DNA of 64,000 bases from Ehretia macrophylla (lineage: Eukaryota; Streptophyta; Magnoliopsida; Boraginales; Ehretiaceae), in the NCBI GenBank assembly GCA_037974665.1, contig CM075764.1, positions 120,404,325-120,468,324 of the forward strand. The letters run 5' to 3'. The translations under genes were made by a program, and so were the position numbers. A model generated the notes under the pieces. That model was not told where the DNA came from and did not search any database. It saw only the letters and a program-made list of their open reading frames with translations. Positions within the stretch are counted from its first letter, which is position 1; each line of letters starts with the position of its first letter. Below, in pieces: positions 10,445 through 23,252 of this stretch.

Positions 10445-11266
10445 AAAAAGAAAAGAAAAATACACACACATATATATACCCCACACACACAACACGGCTG
10501 GGTATTTTTATTTTTTATTTATTTTTTTATTTTTAAAAAAAGTAATTTGGTTAATTTTTAATAATTATTTAATAGATAAATTTGTTAAAAATTAATAAAA
10601 ATTTCACTTAATGTGTGTGAAGTATATTTTTAATTAAATTTGATGAATTTTTTAACGACAAGGGTGTTGTGTATTTTTGAAAAATTACAAAAACTAATTC
10701 ATGAATTTTTGAACTATCGTATTGTGCACTTTTAATAAAGTATAAAGAGGTGTGATACACTTCACTTTAATAAAAATATAACAAACAATCTCTAAGATCA
10801 TTGAATAATATTTTCTTCTTAATTAATAATAAACTACCATATTATAATTTTTTTCAATACTATATAAATTGAACAACTGGATTAAAAATTTAAGATATTA
10901 AAAAATAATTTATTTTATTTTATTTATTTATTATCTTTAACAAGTTGGTTTAGTAATTTCATTTTTTCCTCATATGCAGGTGCTCCAGTAAAGTATGCGA
11001 AACATAAGGTTGATTTACTAGACAAAGATAATCTGAGCTATGCTGATACCACGATCGAAGGTGGTGAGTTGTCAGACAAGATTGAATCAGTTACACATGA
11101 GGTGAAATTTGAATCTTCAGCTGATGGTGGAACCATTAACAAAAGCATTATCAAGTACCACACAAAAGCTGGTGCTGAGGTCACTGAGGCAGATGTGAAG
11201 CCTGCCAAAGAAGCTGCTCACGGTGTGTTCAAGGCTGTCGAAGCTTACCTCTTGGCTAATGCCTAA
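10025..11266 (+). CDS. PR-10 / Bet v 1-like protein, gene 2 (two exons)
   Basis: Encodes a 156-residue PR-10 protein. Exon 1 is 10025-10208 and exon 2 is 10980-11266; the GT-AG intron of 771 bp splits codon 62 after its first base. The loop is the canonical GDGGPG (residues 47-52), unlike GNGGPG in genes 1 and 3. The C-terminus AVEAYLLANA lacks the final PD pair of the paralogs. The sequence is clearly diverged from genes 1 and 3 (for example LDAPNHVPKAAPQFIKSIEI in exon 1) but intact, with no stop or frame break. As with the family in general, a ligand-binding defence or stress role is likely, but no substrate can be named. The intron is more than twice as long as in the paralogs, inflated by simple repeats. 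The promoter is crowded with miniature elements. Confidence 0.93.
10231..10266. repeat. Poly-T tract in the gene 2 intron
   Basis: An uninterrupted run of about 36 T, near the 5' splice site. It is absent from the introns of genes 1 and 3. Confidence 0.85.
10412..10492. repeat. TA and CA dinucleotide repeats in the gene 2 intron
   Basis: An alternating TA run of about 26 bp (about 10412-10437), followed by short CA runs up to 10492. Confidence 0.8.
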
Positions 11267-11386
11267 ATACTTGTAGCACACTCCGTTTTGTGTTGCAGCA
11301 GTTTATTATATGTTTCACAAGTTCTATGTTTGGTTTTTTTTTTTGGTTTTTGTTTGGTCAGAAAGTTCTATGTTTGGTTGGAGTGT

Positions 11387-11392
11387 AATAAA
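11387..11392 (+). terminator. Likely polyadenylation signal of PR-10 gene 2
   Basis: AATAAA about 120 bp after the stop codon, in a TGT-rich context. Gene 3 has only AATAAT-like motifs at the matching place (about 61300). Confidence 0.5.
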
Positions 11393-11576
11393 AGTCGTGT
11401 GTAATAATAATTTTCAGGCTTAATTGCCTGTATATACTCGCGATCTCAATATTGTATACACTTTGTATGTCTAAAGCTGTTTGTCGTGTCGAAAAGAAAG
11501 GGTGTTTGGAGAACGAAATCCTCGTTATTGTCAACTGAGATTTATTTGCAAAAGGGTTTTTTAAGGAAAATTTGTG

Positions 11577-11915
11577 CAAATGATTCTTATTAATTTTTTA
11601 AAATTTTAAATTTGATTTTATTATTTAAAATTAATTAATTCAGACTTTATTATTTTTTTAAAATTTTAAATTCATCTTTATTATTTTAAAAAAAAATAAA
11701 TTAGTCTCTCTCTAGATTAGTTAAATTGAAATCTTTTAGGCAATAATAAAATTTAAAATAGTTTTTTTATAAAATAATAGGAATTAAATTGGTTATGTTT
11801 AAATAATAGGTCAATTTTAAATTGTTTTAAAAAATAAGAGGAATTAAATTAATTAATTTTAAATTATAGAAATGTATTTAATTTTTTTTTAAAAATAATA
11901 AGAATTGTTTGTGTA
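11577..11915. repeat. AT-rich imperfect inverted repeat
   Basis: The left half (ATTCTTATTAATTTTTTAAA, then TTTAAAATTAATTAATT) and right half are imperfect inverted copies. The composition makes chance pairing likely to contribute. It resembles the element at 12740-13164. No target duplication is visible. Confidence 0.4.
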
Positions 11916-12136
11916 ATTTTTTTCTTTTTTTTGGTTTTAATTTGTAAATCTTATAAAGATGTAACATATATTGTAACTGAAGATACAGAGTTGGGCCAGT
12001 TTGACATGATCTGAGCATAAGATGTCAAAATCAATCAATAAATAAAGAACAAAATTAATGTCAATTCGGTGTCTTAACGTAGCACGATATATATAAAGCA
12101 GCATAAGAGATATTTGGCCTTGCCCCCACCAATATG

Positions 12137-12626
12137 TACGCATTAAATGTCACGGGCCCCACATCTACGATATAAGGAAAGCTACAACAGCTCTTTTAAA
12201 TAGTCAAAACTATTAAATTTGGAAGACCCTATTTATATTTTAGGAGAATAAATGATTTAACATTTGGATCTTCTATTGTTGAGAGATCAAATCTCTTCCC
12301 CATCTCATCTCTTATAATTTTTAATATTATTTTTTAAGATAAAAATAGATATTGAAGTAAAATAGAAATAGAAATTTTTTAAATAATGGAGCTGTTGGAA
12401 TAAAATTAAAATATGGGTTCTATAAAATAAGTGATAATTAAAAATAAGAGAGCTATTGAAATGAAACTGAAATAAAGAATTTATAAGAATGAGAAAAATA
12501 CTTTAAATTTTCTAAATTTTTTTAAAAAATAGAAAAACTATTGGATTTAGTCTAATAAACTTTTTCATAACTCTTTTGTCTTCATATAAATTAATACACA
12601 TTAAATATCACGGGCCCCACATCCAC
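12137..12626. repeat. Segment of 426 bp between 32-bp direct repeats
   Basis: The 32-bp string beginning TACGCATTAAATGTCACGGG (12137-12168) recurs with about three changes at 12595-12626. The 426 bp between are AT-rich, without coding capacity or clear inverted ends. Either a local duplication or an insertion with an unusually long target duplication. Confidence 0.55.
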
Positions 12627-12739
12627 ATGTCACGTTCTCGTTTGACCCCACATCCGGTAAAATTTTCCAATAGTTAATGCATTGTGAATTATCAAGCTGT
12701 TTCTGGTGCAGCTACTTTATTCTTATTTTTTTTTGGCAG

Positions 12740-13164
12740 GGAAAACGACACAGTTAGTCTTTTTTTTTTAAAATTTTAAATTTGGCTTTGTCGTTTAAAA
12801 TTGTCTAATTTAGTTTTTATTATTTTTTAAAAAATTTTAAATTAATTTTTATTGTTCAAAATTAATCAATTAGTCTGTATTGTTTTTCAGAAAATTTTAA
12901 TTTAGTTCCTATGATTTTCATATAAAATTCAAATTAGTTCTCAATATTTAAGAAAAAATTGTGACTACATTGAAATTCTTTAAAAAATAATAAAAACTAA
13001 ATTGACTAATTTAAAAAATAATAGGAACTAAATAGGCTAATATTGAATAATATGGACGAATTTGAAATTTTTGAAAAATAATAGAGACTAAATTATATAA
13101 TTTTGTTCAATAAAGACATATTTGAAATTTGAAGAAATAATAGGGACCATTTGTCATTTTTTCC
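12740..13164. mobile_element. AT-rich inverted-repeat miniature element
   Basis: The interior is a run of TAGT-type motifs around AT stretches, with right-half motifs AATAGGGACTAA mirrored in the left half. The ends GGAAAACGACACAGTTAGTC and, from the right, GGAAAAAATGACAAATGGTC pair imperfectly. The flanks TTTTTGGCA and TTTTTGTCA could be a 9-bp duplication with one change. Confidence 0.45.
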
Positions 13165-13466
13165 ATTTTTGTCAACTCAAACAAGCTTTTATACCTATTT
13201 ATATATTCTAAGAAAAATAATAGATATTATCCCTTTTTAATTACTCATTTATCATCACTTATGTGCATATTTAAGTGACACACCAACTTAACTTACTTTT
13301 TCAATTATTATTATTTTATTTTAGCATACCAACTAATTAGCATACAAAAAGGAGGTAATAAATAGGAGATGATTAAATAATGAAATATAGCAATGTTATT
13401 TAGATCTTCATTGGTTGTAATAACTATATGAGAACCAACATAAGTATTAGGCATGTTAGGTATATC

Positions 13467-14652
13467 TGGTAGCCTAAAGGGTTTTTAATCATAAATGTGT
13501 TTAATGAGTTTGTTAAGTGTGCAAAAGTAAAGATGAATCAAGTTTGACTCAAACTCCAAGATTATCGAGCTAAAGAAGGAAGAAGAACATCTATCAACTT
13601 AAGGAGAAGATTCGAAGAATGAAGATGGAGTTATAAGGATGGAGACGAAAGTCATAAGAGGTACTGGTTGGGACTTGACTAGGGTTTTGGAGCTTGCAAA
13701 TAGTATATGCTCAATAGTGATTCTCAAACAACGGTTTTGAAATGTGTGTTTTATACCTTACAAAACTTGTTCAAAAGAATCATTTTAAAAAAATCCAACC
13801 CTGACAGTCTTGGTTCCATCGGACGACCCCTCGGCGACTGGTTGACCGATGGCTAGATAGTCGTCCGCCCGAGACTTGTCCACCGGACGAGGGTCTCTCG
13901 ACCGGTCGACCAGCAAACAGGGGTTGACCGGTCGGGCCAAAAATACTGATTCAAAATATAGCTGTTTGTGAACGTTGGGAGCATTAATTACACCATTTTT
14001 TCAGCTCTATTAAGTGCTCTCAACTGCAAAATTTGAAGGCATTGATTCAAAGCATTTACTCTTGAGTTCTTTCATCATCTTAATCTTTGAATCATCATTG
14101 AGCTATACTTGAGTAAGAAATTGTGAACAATATTGTGAGAAAATATTCATTGTATTCATCTACCCTAAAAAGAAGGCTTTTATTGTGATTCTCAAACACT
14201 TATCAAAAGAGAGAGTTAAACACTTTGAAATGAAGGATTTCATTGTCAAAGGTGTTGGAGCAAAAGCTTTGTATTGAGAAGAGTTGTTTTTCTATTGTAA
14301 AGCTTGAACTACCATTGTAGTTGGTTTGTAGACTCACCAACATTTGAAGAGCTACCATAGTGAAGATTGTTGAAATCCTAAGCGGAGAGCTTAGGTCGTG
14401 GACTGAGGCGGGGGCCGAACCACGCTAAATCGCGATTTGTAATATCTTTCTCTCAACTATTTCTTTACATTATTTTCTGCACACCAAGTGTTTAAAAAAT
14501 TATCACACTCACATTTTATATTGCTAGAGTGCACATCTATTTAAGATTGTTATTGATTAATCATTGCTAGTATATTGCCTAATTAAAAAAGTAATATTAT
14601 TGTCTATATAACCTAATTCACCCCCCTTCTTAGGTTTAATTAAGGGACAACA
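13467..14652 (+). repeat. 5' LTR of the outer copia (1186 bp)
   Basis: Starts TGGTAGCCTAAAGGG (the 3' LTR starts TGTTAGCC) and ends GGGACAACA. It lacks 26 bp present near the start of the 3' LTR, which accounts for the length difference. A GC-rich module lies at 13811-13940. Confidence 0.9.
13811..13940 (+). repeat. GC-rich CCGG/TCGA module in the 5' LTR
   Basis: About 130 bp rich in CCGG, TCGACC and GGTCGAC motifs within an otherwise AT-rich LTR. The same module is at 43221-43347 in the 3' LTR, and an inverted copy is at 40695-40832 ahead of the extra ORF. Confidence 0.8.
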
Positions 14653-14654
14653 AG

Positions 14655-14667
14655 TGGTATCAAGAGC
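14655..14667 (+). promoter_or_regulatory. Primer-binding site of the outer copia
   Basis: TGGTATCAAGAGC, two bases after the 5' LTR, complementary to the 3' end of plant initiator methionine tRNA apart from an inserted A. Confidence 0.8.
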
Positions 14668-14710
14668 TAGGACTTTGCATATAGCTTAATATCTAGCAAA
14701 GAAAAGATAA

Positions 14711-15486
14711 ATGGAAGACAATACTACTTCTCCTTATTTTGAAGGTTACTCTACTAATAGGCCTCCATTGTTTATAGGTACAAATTTCAATTATTGGAAA
14801 AACAAGATGGAGACATACATATAATCCGTTGACTATACTTTATGGTCATTGGTAGAAGATGGCCTTTATGTTCCAATGAAGGAGGTAATCGTCAAAGAAG
14901 TTTCAAGTGCAAGTGGAGTCGAGAAAGTCAAAACCGTTCAAGTGCCCAAAGAAAGGGGAGAGTTCAATGATCAAGACATCATCATGATGACCAAGAACTC
15001 AAGAGCCAATAATATCTTCTATTGTGCTCTAAACGAAACTGAGTATAGTCGTGTAAGTCAATGTGAAACCGCTCACGAAATTTGGAAAATGTTACACATG
15101 TCATATCAAGGAACGTCTCAAGTGAAGAATACCAAGATTGATCTTCACATTCATGAGTATGAGTTGTTTCGTAGAAGTCCGGAGAGTCACCAAATGAAAT
15201 GCATCAAAGATTCTCCAAAATCGTAAACAACTTGAGTGCTCTCGGAAAGAAGTATCCAAATGAAGAACTCAACCGGAAGATTCTTATAGCTCTTCCAAAA
15301 GAATACAAACCAAAGGTGACATCAATTAGAGAATCAACCGACCTCTCCAAGATTATGGTGCATGAGCTCAATTGCAACCTTGAAACGGATGAACTTGTAT
15401 TGAATCAAGAAAAAATACGAGATGAAGAAGAAAAGAAGACAAAGAAATCACTTGTTCTCATTGCTCAATCTCAATCGAGTGAAGAA
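14711..15486 (+). pseudogene. gag of the outer copia, truncated
   Basis: Starts at the ATG at 14711. The copia Gag region reads up to an in-frame TAA near 14821 (a codon that is CAA in the related inner element), continues to about 15195, then shifts frame; the rest (EELNRKILIALPKEYKP and so on) is read from 15199. The Tekay LTR begins at 15487, removing the zinc knuckle region. Much of it aligns with the gag of the inner copia (36141-34435, minus strand), for example NEMHQRF-INNLSALGK-type wording. Not functional. Confidence 0.88.
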
Positions 15487-18400
15487 TGTCACGCCCCAAC
15501 CCGGCCTATAAAGGTTAGACTAGGGTGTGATCTAATCATTTAAGTCATGTCTCGTACTTAACTGTTCATGAAGATTTAACACTTAACGTTTCGGCCTAAA
15601 CTCCAGAATTTTTTGAAAAACCGGCAGCATACCGGCTGTAATTGGGCTCTTTGGTTTGACCTAATTCTCTAAACGCCTCAAAATTTACCATTCCAGATTC
15701 ATTTCCCACTAAGATTACTATTTATCATCAGTTGATATGCCTATTGGTTGTCTTGATGACTCGCTTGATTAATAACCTAGCATGATACTATGTCTCGTTC
15801 GTTTGTTAATCCTCGTTACAAAAGTACCTGTTGATCTTAGCTTAATAACGTGTACCTGCTTAAGATTTGGTTGGTTCATTTTACTTAGCCTTTACCTAAT
15901 GCTTCATATTCCTATTACAGATACTAGCAGTAATAATAGCAAAACGATCATAGTAGTGTCTAGTGTCTGTCTAGCAATATCAGTACAAACTAAAATTAGA
16001 CCCCAAATTACAACGGGGGTCTTTTACATTACAAATAACAAGCAACATAAAGGAAATAGTCTTTGAGTAGCATAGAGTTCACAAGTAGCCACAATCACGC
16101 AAAGCACATAAGACAGACAATCACTCAAAGGATTCATCGTTAGGCACACCGTCCTCGAGTACCTGTTCTGGATCTTCTTCACCTGAGATGATAAAAGAGG
16201 GTGAGTCCTTATGAACTCAGCGAGGGGGAACGAGAAATAGGTTTTGAAACTCATTTTCCGGTCCAATCTTATGAAAACCCTTTTGCAAGCATGATATGTA
16301 TCACAAACAAGTACATATCGTAATATAATAGTAAGGAACGCAATTACCGGTCTTTCCTCCCCGAGGTCCTCTAGGGACCAAGCGAGAATACTTATACACA
16401 TGGTAAAAAGGATACGGTGAGCTTTTGCTCTCAGATCAATTCCAGAATCAGTTGTTGCGGCCGACTTCAAATCATCCCCTTAACACGCCAGGTGGGTGTA
16501 CTTCGGATGTACCCCGAAATCCTATGACCCAACTCTCTGAGGAAGTCTACCCCCCAAGCGAGAGAGGGAATGGGACCATGGTAGTCACGGGTGCACCGGC
16601 AAGCCCGATGCCGCCCGGTGTGCGTGATCGCTACCATGCCGACAGGAAAGTTGCAACCTTGTATGCAGTGCACATTTATGACATTTAATATATCACATTA
16701 GGAGGACAACAAAGTAGGTTGCCTCCGGACAGTCATAAGATTGCACTTTGACAAGTAAACAAGCGAGGCACGGGTAGACAAATAATTTCACTTGAAAAGC
16801 TCATGGAGTTATATGAAAATTAAACGGAAAGCCGTGTAACGCACATAAATCAAGTCATATAACTCAATTCAAGTCCACGTAATCAAATAATAAGATTATA
16901 TAACATGCAACAACATCTACGTGGGCTTGGATGCAAAAAAAGCCTATTTGTCAACATGCAATGGTCAAAATCACATTTAGGACTATAAGGGCATCTACGG
17001 GCAGCCTACTAAGCATATAATTCCATAAAATATCCAAATGATCAACACTTAGCGAGACTACCTAGTCATTAGGGTTTCCATTTCGTGCATATCCGTGCAA
17101 TTTAAGCCCCAAACCAATTCAAAATCAATCTCAAGCCATGCATCATTTAATTCAACATCCTCAAACATTCAAAACAGCCCACACAACATCCCAAAGCTAC
17201 AATCCCAAGCATTTATTTCAACAAGAGAAGTTACAACAATTTTTCTAAGCATAATACTAAGTGAAACCCTTACGACAATAGGCTATTTTCTCACAATCAT
17301 TAAGATAAGAAAACAATCTCCAATTCCATAGAATAAGATTTCAAATTAAATCTTAAGAAGTGAACTAAAATCAGAAACAAACCTTGCATCATTTGGAGTT
17401 CGGGATCATTAGTTATAGCCGAAACAGTAGGATAGCACAAAACTGTCCAGATTTGCACATATTTCGATAATTGACGTTTTTGAGGTCCTTAGGGTCAGAT
17501 TCAGCCTTAGCCCATTTCTGATAAAAATGTCCAGAACTGAAAAATATAGTAGTACACCAAATTTGATGCATTTTGGACATCATTTACTAAGTCAAGTGTG
17601 GTTCGTTCTACAAGGTCAGTGCATCTGCCAAAACCTGCTTCATTTTTCCAGATTTCCAGATTTGGACACATTTTAATGATTTGCCATTTTGAGGACTTTA
17701 GAGTCGAAATTAGCTTTTCTCTATTTTTCCTAGCTTAGTGACCAAGCTCTTAGTACATGCATGTGGTTAGAACAAGAAGAAAAGAAATGGAAGCTTAAAA
17801 ACTCACCTAGGGCCGAAATGAAGACTCAAAGGACATGCATGTGTGATTCTTGCATCCTAGATAGCTTGCTTGAGTTTTTTTGATGGTTGCTTGTCTTGAT
17901 CAACTATGGTGTGAAGAAGATGAGCTATGGAAGGTGAGAAACTCAGCCAAGGCCGAGAGAGAGAGAGAAAAATGAGAGGGAGAGAGAGAAGTTGAGAAGA
18001 AATGAGAGAATATGACAAATAATAAAGCTTTTGCAAGTTTGATGCATATGGTCGGCCTTGGGCAGAAAATTCAGTCTTTTTGTGTCTTCAAGGAGTATTT
18101 TGAAATTGCTAGCATGGGCATGAAGTGTTTGGTCGAGCAAGGTGGAGATTTGAGGAGAATTTGAGCAATTTTTTTATGCATTTGTGTCATAGAATGTCAT
18201 AGTATGTCTAGGATTATAAATAAATTATGCAATGCTAGATTAAATGCACATAGTGGTCGGCCAAAGCTAGCTTCAATTCTGAATTTTTGTCATCTTTGAG
18301 CATTATTTTAATTGTGTCTTGAAGGTGCAAAAAGAATAAAGAATAAAGAATAAGGAATGTCTAGCTTTTTGTGAGATTTTATCTTCTAGTGGGTTGAATT

Positions 18401-18689
18401 AGTAATTTAATAATAGTTAGTGGATTTTGTAGGATTAATTAATGACCTAGTGCCTCGTGTAAGATGCTTTCTTGATTAACGTGAGGGCACGCTTTCCTAG
18501 GTCTAGGGCACGCACTACGAGACGAACGCACATTTTTCAAGTAAATGTACGCAACCCTAAACGAATTCACGTCATTCAATGCATGGCACACAAAACAAAC
18601 ACAATTCTTAAACCTAGGTCAAGGCACGCAAATCTAGATTAGGGCACACGAAACGAGAAATCGAACGCAAATCGGGGTCAGGCCTTACA
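15487..18689 (-). repeat. LTR-A, 3' LTR of the chromovirus (3203 bp)
   Basis: On the plus strand it runs from TGTCACGCCCC to GGCCTTACA. It lacks about 380 bp present in LTR-B (about 25747-26125). A purine tract adjoins its high-coordinate end, marking it as the 3' LTR of the minus-strand element. Short reading frames inside are not genes. Confidence 0.9.
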
Positions 18690-21600
18690 TCCTCCCCTCC
18701 TTAAAAGAATTTCATCCCGCAATTCAATATTACCTTGAAATAAAGCTGGATATTGCTGCTCCATCTGGTCTCGCCTTTCCCACGTTGCTTCTTCAACTCC
18801 GTGATGATCCCATAGCACTTTTACCATTGGTATAGTTTTGTTGCGCAATTCCCTATCTTGCTGGTCTAGGATCCGAATGGGCTTCTTCTCGTAAGACAAG
18901 TTCTCTCGAAGCTACAACGGCTCTGGCTCCAAGATATGCGACGGATCAGGATGATACTTCCGCAGCATTGAAACATGAAAGACGTCGTGAATATTGGAGA
19001 GGTTCTGGGATAGTACTAGGCGATACACCAATTTGCCAACCTTCTCAATTATCTCGAATGGTCCTACAAACCTCGTGCTCAACTTTCCACCCTTTCCATG
19101 TTTAATCAGTCCCCTCCGGGGTGATATCTTCAAGAACACCTTGTCGCCAACCTCGAACTCGAGACTCCGTCTCCGTCGGTCTGCATAACTCTTCTACCTG
19201 CTCTGGGCTGTAAGCATCCGTTTCCAGATGAGGTGGATATTATCAATAGTCTTCATAAGTTCAGGTAAAAGGGTCGGGTCAAAAGTCTTCGTCTCACCTA
19301 CTTCATCCCAGTAAATTGGGGATCGACACTTACGTCCATACAACGCCTCAAATGGGGCCATCCCGATAGTGGCCTGATAACTATTATTATAAGCGAACTC
19401 CGCTAGAGATAGGTATTTCTCCCAACCTTTTCCGAAATCTGAAACACACGCCCTCAGCATATCCTCCAGAATCTGAATAGTTATCTCCGATTGTCCATCA
19501 GTCTGAGGGTGATAAGCCGTGCTGAAACTCAACTTCATTCCCAAAGCTTCTTGCAATCTCTTCCAAAATTGGGAAGTAAAACGAGGATCCCTATCCGATA
19601 CAATACTCACAGGCATCCCGTGCAATTTTACGATCTCCGCCACATACATATCTCCCAATTTCTCAGGACTATCCTCCTTGTTCATCGGTAAGAAGTGCGC
19701 CGACTTAGTCAATCTATCCACTATGACCCAAATGGCGTCATGACCCTTTTGTGATCTGGGCAGGTCTATAACAAAATCCATAGTTATATGTTCCCATTTC
19801 CATTGAGGAATCTCCAACGGCTGAAATAAACCTGCAGGTCGTTGATGTTCCGCTTTGACTCTCTGGCAAGTCAAACACCGTGCCACCAACTCCGCAATTT
19901 TTCTTTTCATGTTATTTCACCAATAGTGTTGCTTCAAATCCCGGTACATCTTTGTTCCACCAGGGTGAATAGTATATCTAGAATTATGAGCTTCTTCAAG
20001 AATCTTCTTTTTCAGCTCTGGCTCATTGGGAACACAAATCCGGTTCCTAAACCTCCAAACACCATCATCATGAAACTTGAAATCCGCGTTGCTTTCTTTA
20101 ATCTTCTGAAACTGTTGGTCCTTCTGTTGAGCCTCTCGTAATTCAGACAACAAGGTCGATTGAACTTGTGTAGTGGCAAAAAGTAACCCTTTCCGAGTCA
20201 ATTGTGGTTTCCACAAAAATGCTTCCTCCAACAACTCCTGTACCTTGACTTCCAGTTTAGCCATGCTTGCTTTTCTACTTAAGGCATCTGCAACGACATT
20301 CGCTTTACCGGGCACATAATTGATTGTGCAGTTATAGTCATCCAAAAGCTCCATCCACCGCCTTTGCCTCATATTCAACTCTTTTTGAGAGAACAAGTAT
20401 TTCAAGCTCTTATGATCAGTAAATACCTCAAACTTGTTACCCCACAGATAATGCCTCAATTTCTTGAGTGCAAACACAATAGCCGCTAACTCCAAATCGT
20501 GCGTCGGGTAATTCAATTCATACGGCTTTGGTTTCCTAGAAGCATATGCAATCACCCTTCCATTTTGCATCAACACACAACCCAATCCTTCTTTGGAAGC
20601 ATCGCTATAGATTACAAAACCTTGACTTACTTCAGGTAATGCAAGAACATGTGCGGTGGTCAATCTTTTCTTCAATTCTTGGAAGCTGTTCTCACATTTA
20701 TCATCCCACACGAACTTTGTTTTCTTTTGAGTGAGCTTTGTAAGCGGTCCTGCAATCTTAGAGACATCTTTCACGAATCTCCGATAATAGCCGGCTAGAC
20801 CAAGAAAACTCTGAATCTCCGTAACATTCTCTGGCTTTTTCCAAGACATCACTGCTTCTATCTTTGCTGGATCCACCGCTATTCCCTCTTGGGATATGAT
20901 ATGCCCCAAAAATGCAATCTGCCGCAACCAAAATTCACACTTGCTAAACTTTGCATACAATTGATGCTCTCGAAGTTTCTGCAGTACCAACCGCAGATGT
21001 TGTTCATGTTCCGCCTCAGATTTCGAGTATACCAAAATATCATCGATGAAGATCACCACAAATTAGTCCAAGTAGGGTTGAAACACCTTGTGCATCAAAT
21101 CCATAAAAGCTGCAGGGGCATTGGTTAGTCCAAAATGCATCACCACATATTCATAATGCCCATATCTCGTCTTGGAAGCCGTTTTAGGCACATCTTCCTT
21201 TTTGATCCGCAACTGATAATACCCTTGCCTCAAGTCGAGTTTCGAATACACTTTGGCTCCTTGCAGTTGATCAAATAACTCGTCGATCAGTGGAAGTGGG
21301 TATTTATTCTTGACAGTCACTTGGTTCAATCTTCGGTAATCAATGCATAGCCTCAACGTTCCGTCTTTCTTCTTCACAAATAGAACTGGTGCATCCCACG
21401 GTGAAGAACTTGGTTGAACAAATCCCTTCTTCAGCAATCCTTGCAATTGGTCCTTCAATTCTTGTAGCTCGGCCGGTGCCATACAATAGGGAGCTTTAGA
21501 TACCGGCTGGGTGCCAGGAAGTAGCTTTATAACAAACTTGATCTCCCGATTTGGGGGTAAACCGGGCAATTCTTCTGGAAACACATCCGCATAGTCTTTG

Positions 21601-23252
21601 ATCATAGGCATCTCCTCCAACTTAGCTTTGTCCGACGGCTTGTTGATGAGGTAAGCTAAGTATCCACTGCACCCTTTTCTTAAGGACTTCACTGCTTTCG
21701 TAGATGAAATGATGGAACTCCCAGTGAAATCTCTTCAACCCATTACCTCCAGTATTGGTTGACCAGGTACCCGAAACGCTATAATCTTCGCCCGACAATC
21801 TAGTTGGACATGATGTTTTACCAGCCAGTCCATCCCTAAAATGACCTCATAATCTCGAAAAGGTAATACAATAAAATTGGCTGAGAATTCCCTATCCTTA
21901 ATTTGGATTTTACATGCTTTACAAGTTGAGCTAGTAACAAGTTTAGAACCCATTGGAGTACCAACTTCTACTTCGTATGACAAACATACAACTTTCAGTT
22001 TCACACGTTCTACACATAAGGGAGTAATAAATGAATGAGTAGCACCCGGATCAATTAACACCCTAACAGGTTGATTCAGTATGAAGAATGTACCTTCAAC
22101 AACAGCGGTCTCATCTGGAATCTCCTCGCACTCAATAGCATAAGCTCGAGCCTGAACTCTAGGAACTGGAGTCTTGCCTCTAGCAGCTGGTTTACCCTGA
22201 TTCTGCCCTGCCTGCCGTTTAGGGCAATCCTTGATTTGATGCTGATCACTGCCACATCTCATACATCGTCCCGACTTCCTCCAACACTGGGCCTCGGTAT
22301 GCCCCTTCCTGTCACAATAAGAACAGCTGACAAACTGAGTAGCAGGTGAACTACCTGTGGGTCTGCGGGTGGAAGAGGCTGATGGCGCTTTCGTCAGGCC
22401 ACGGTTATTCACTGGTCTGTTCTGGCTCTAGCTCTGGCCCTAACTACGACTCTGACTCTGAAATTTCCTCTGCTGACCTGGAGGCTGGTATGGTTTCTTG
22501 TTCGGCTGACTCGAACCAGCTCCATCTAATTTCTTCTTCTCAACTCGAGAGGCAGCAGCAAAGAGAGCAAAATAGGTATCAAAGTCATGAGAAGCCAACT
22601 GGTCCTGAATCTCTGGCCTCAATCCAGTAGTAAATTTCCACATCTTCGCCTCCGGAGTACTAACCATATATTGAGCATACTGTGACAGTCGGTCAAAACG
22701 AGCCTCGTACTGGGCCACCGTCATGTTACCCTGGGTCAAGTGCATGAACTCCTCAGCCCGCCTCTGCCTGGAGACTGTAGTTACATATTTCTCCTTAAAT
22801 GCCTTAACGAAATTACCCCACAAGCGAGGTGTCTGATCAGTTTCCCACAGTGCCTCCACAGTGTGCCACCAATGCTCAGCATCCCCGTGCAACAGAAACA
22901 CCGCAAACTCCACATTTTCTTCATCAGTATAATCAAGTGGCCTAAAAATCTTCTCGATTTCGGACAGCCAAGCCTCTGCTTTCTCACCATCAGCTTTCCC
23001 GTGGAATTTGGACAGGCGAAAGTCAAGGAACTCCCTCATTCTACTATGTCTTCCGTGGTTACCCTCGTTCCTGTTGTTGTTGTTGTTGTTGTTGGCCTCA
23101 CGTGCATCTTGACGCTCCATCACCCATGATACACGATCTATGGCATTCGCCATCATATTAAACATAGCTATACCGGGATTAGTTTGATAAGCATCTCCGA
23201 TCTCTTGAGGTTCACCGCTCCTATTAGTAGTACGGGTACTAGGGCCAGCCAT
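18678..23252 (-). pseudogene. gag-pol of the Tekay chromovirus, one frame with in-frame stops
   Basis: One reading frame of about 1525 codons runs from the ATG at 23252 to 18678 with seven in-frame stops (22440, 22428, 21735, 21063, about 19914, about 19194, about 18906) and no frameshift. Order: Gag (23252-22440) with KFHGKADGEKAEAWL; two CX2CX4HX4C knuckles (about 22335-22240); aspartic protease with LIDPGATHSFI (DPG rather than DSG, about 22055); reverse transcriptase with FIDDIL (about 21050); RNase H with [12 protein letters not shown] (about 20630); integrase with [13 protein letters not shown] and HPQTDGQSE (19990-19300); chromodomain with HHGVEEATWE (about 18810). It would make the capsid and enzymes for replication and chromatin-guided integration if intact. 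The stops make it non-functional. Confidence 0.9.
18690..18707 (-). promoter_or_regulatory. Polypurine tract of the chromovirus
   Basis: Minus-strand CTTTTAAGGAGGGGAGGA directly before TGTAAGGCC of the 3' LTR. An identical tract at 27106-27123 adjoins LTR-B. Confidence 0.8.

Noticed and set aside
15782..18140. Short frames in the chromovirus LTRs (also 23816-26547)
   Set aside because: They lie inside LTR sequence, are repeated in both LTRs and show no recognisable protein.
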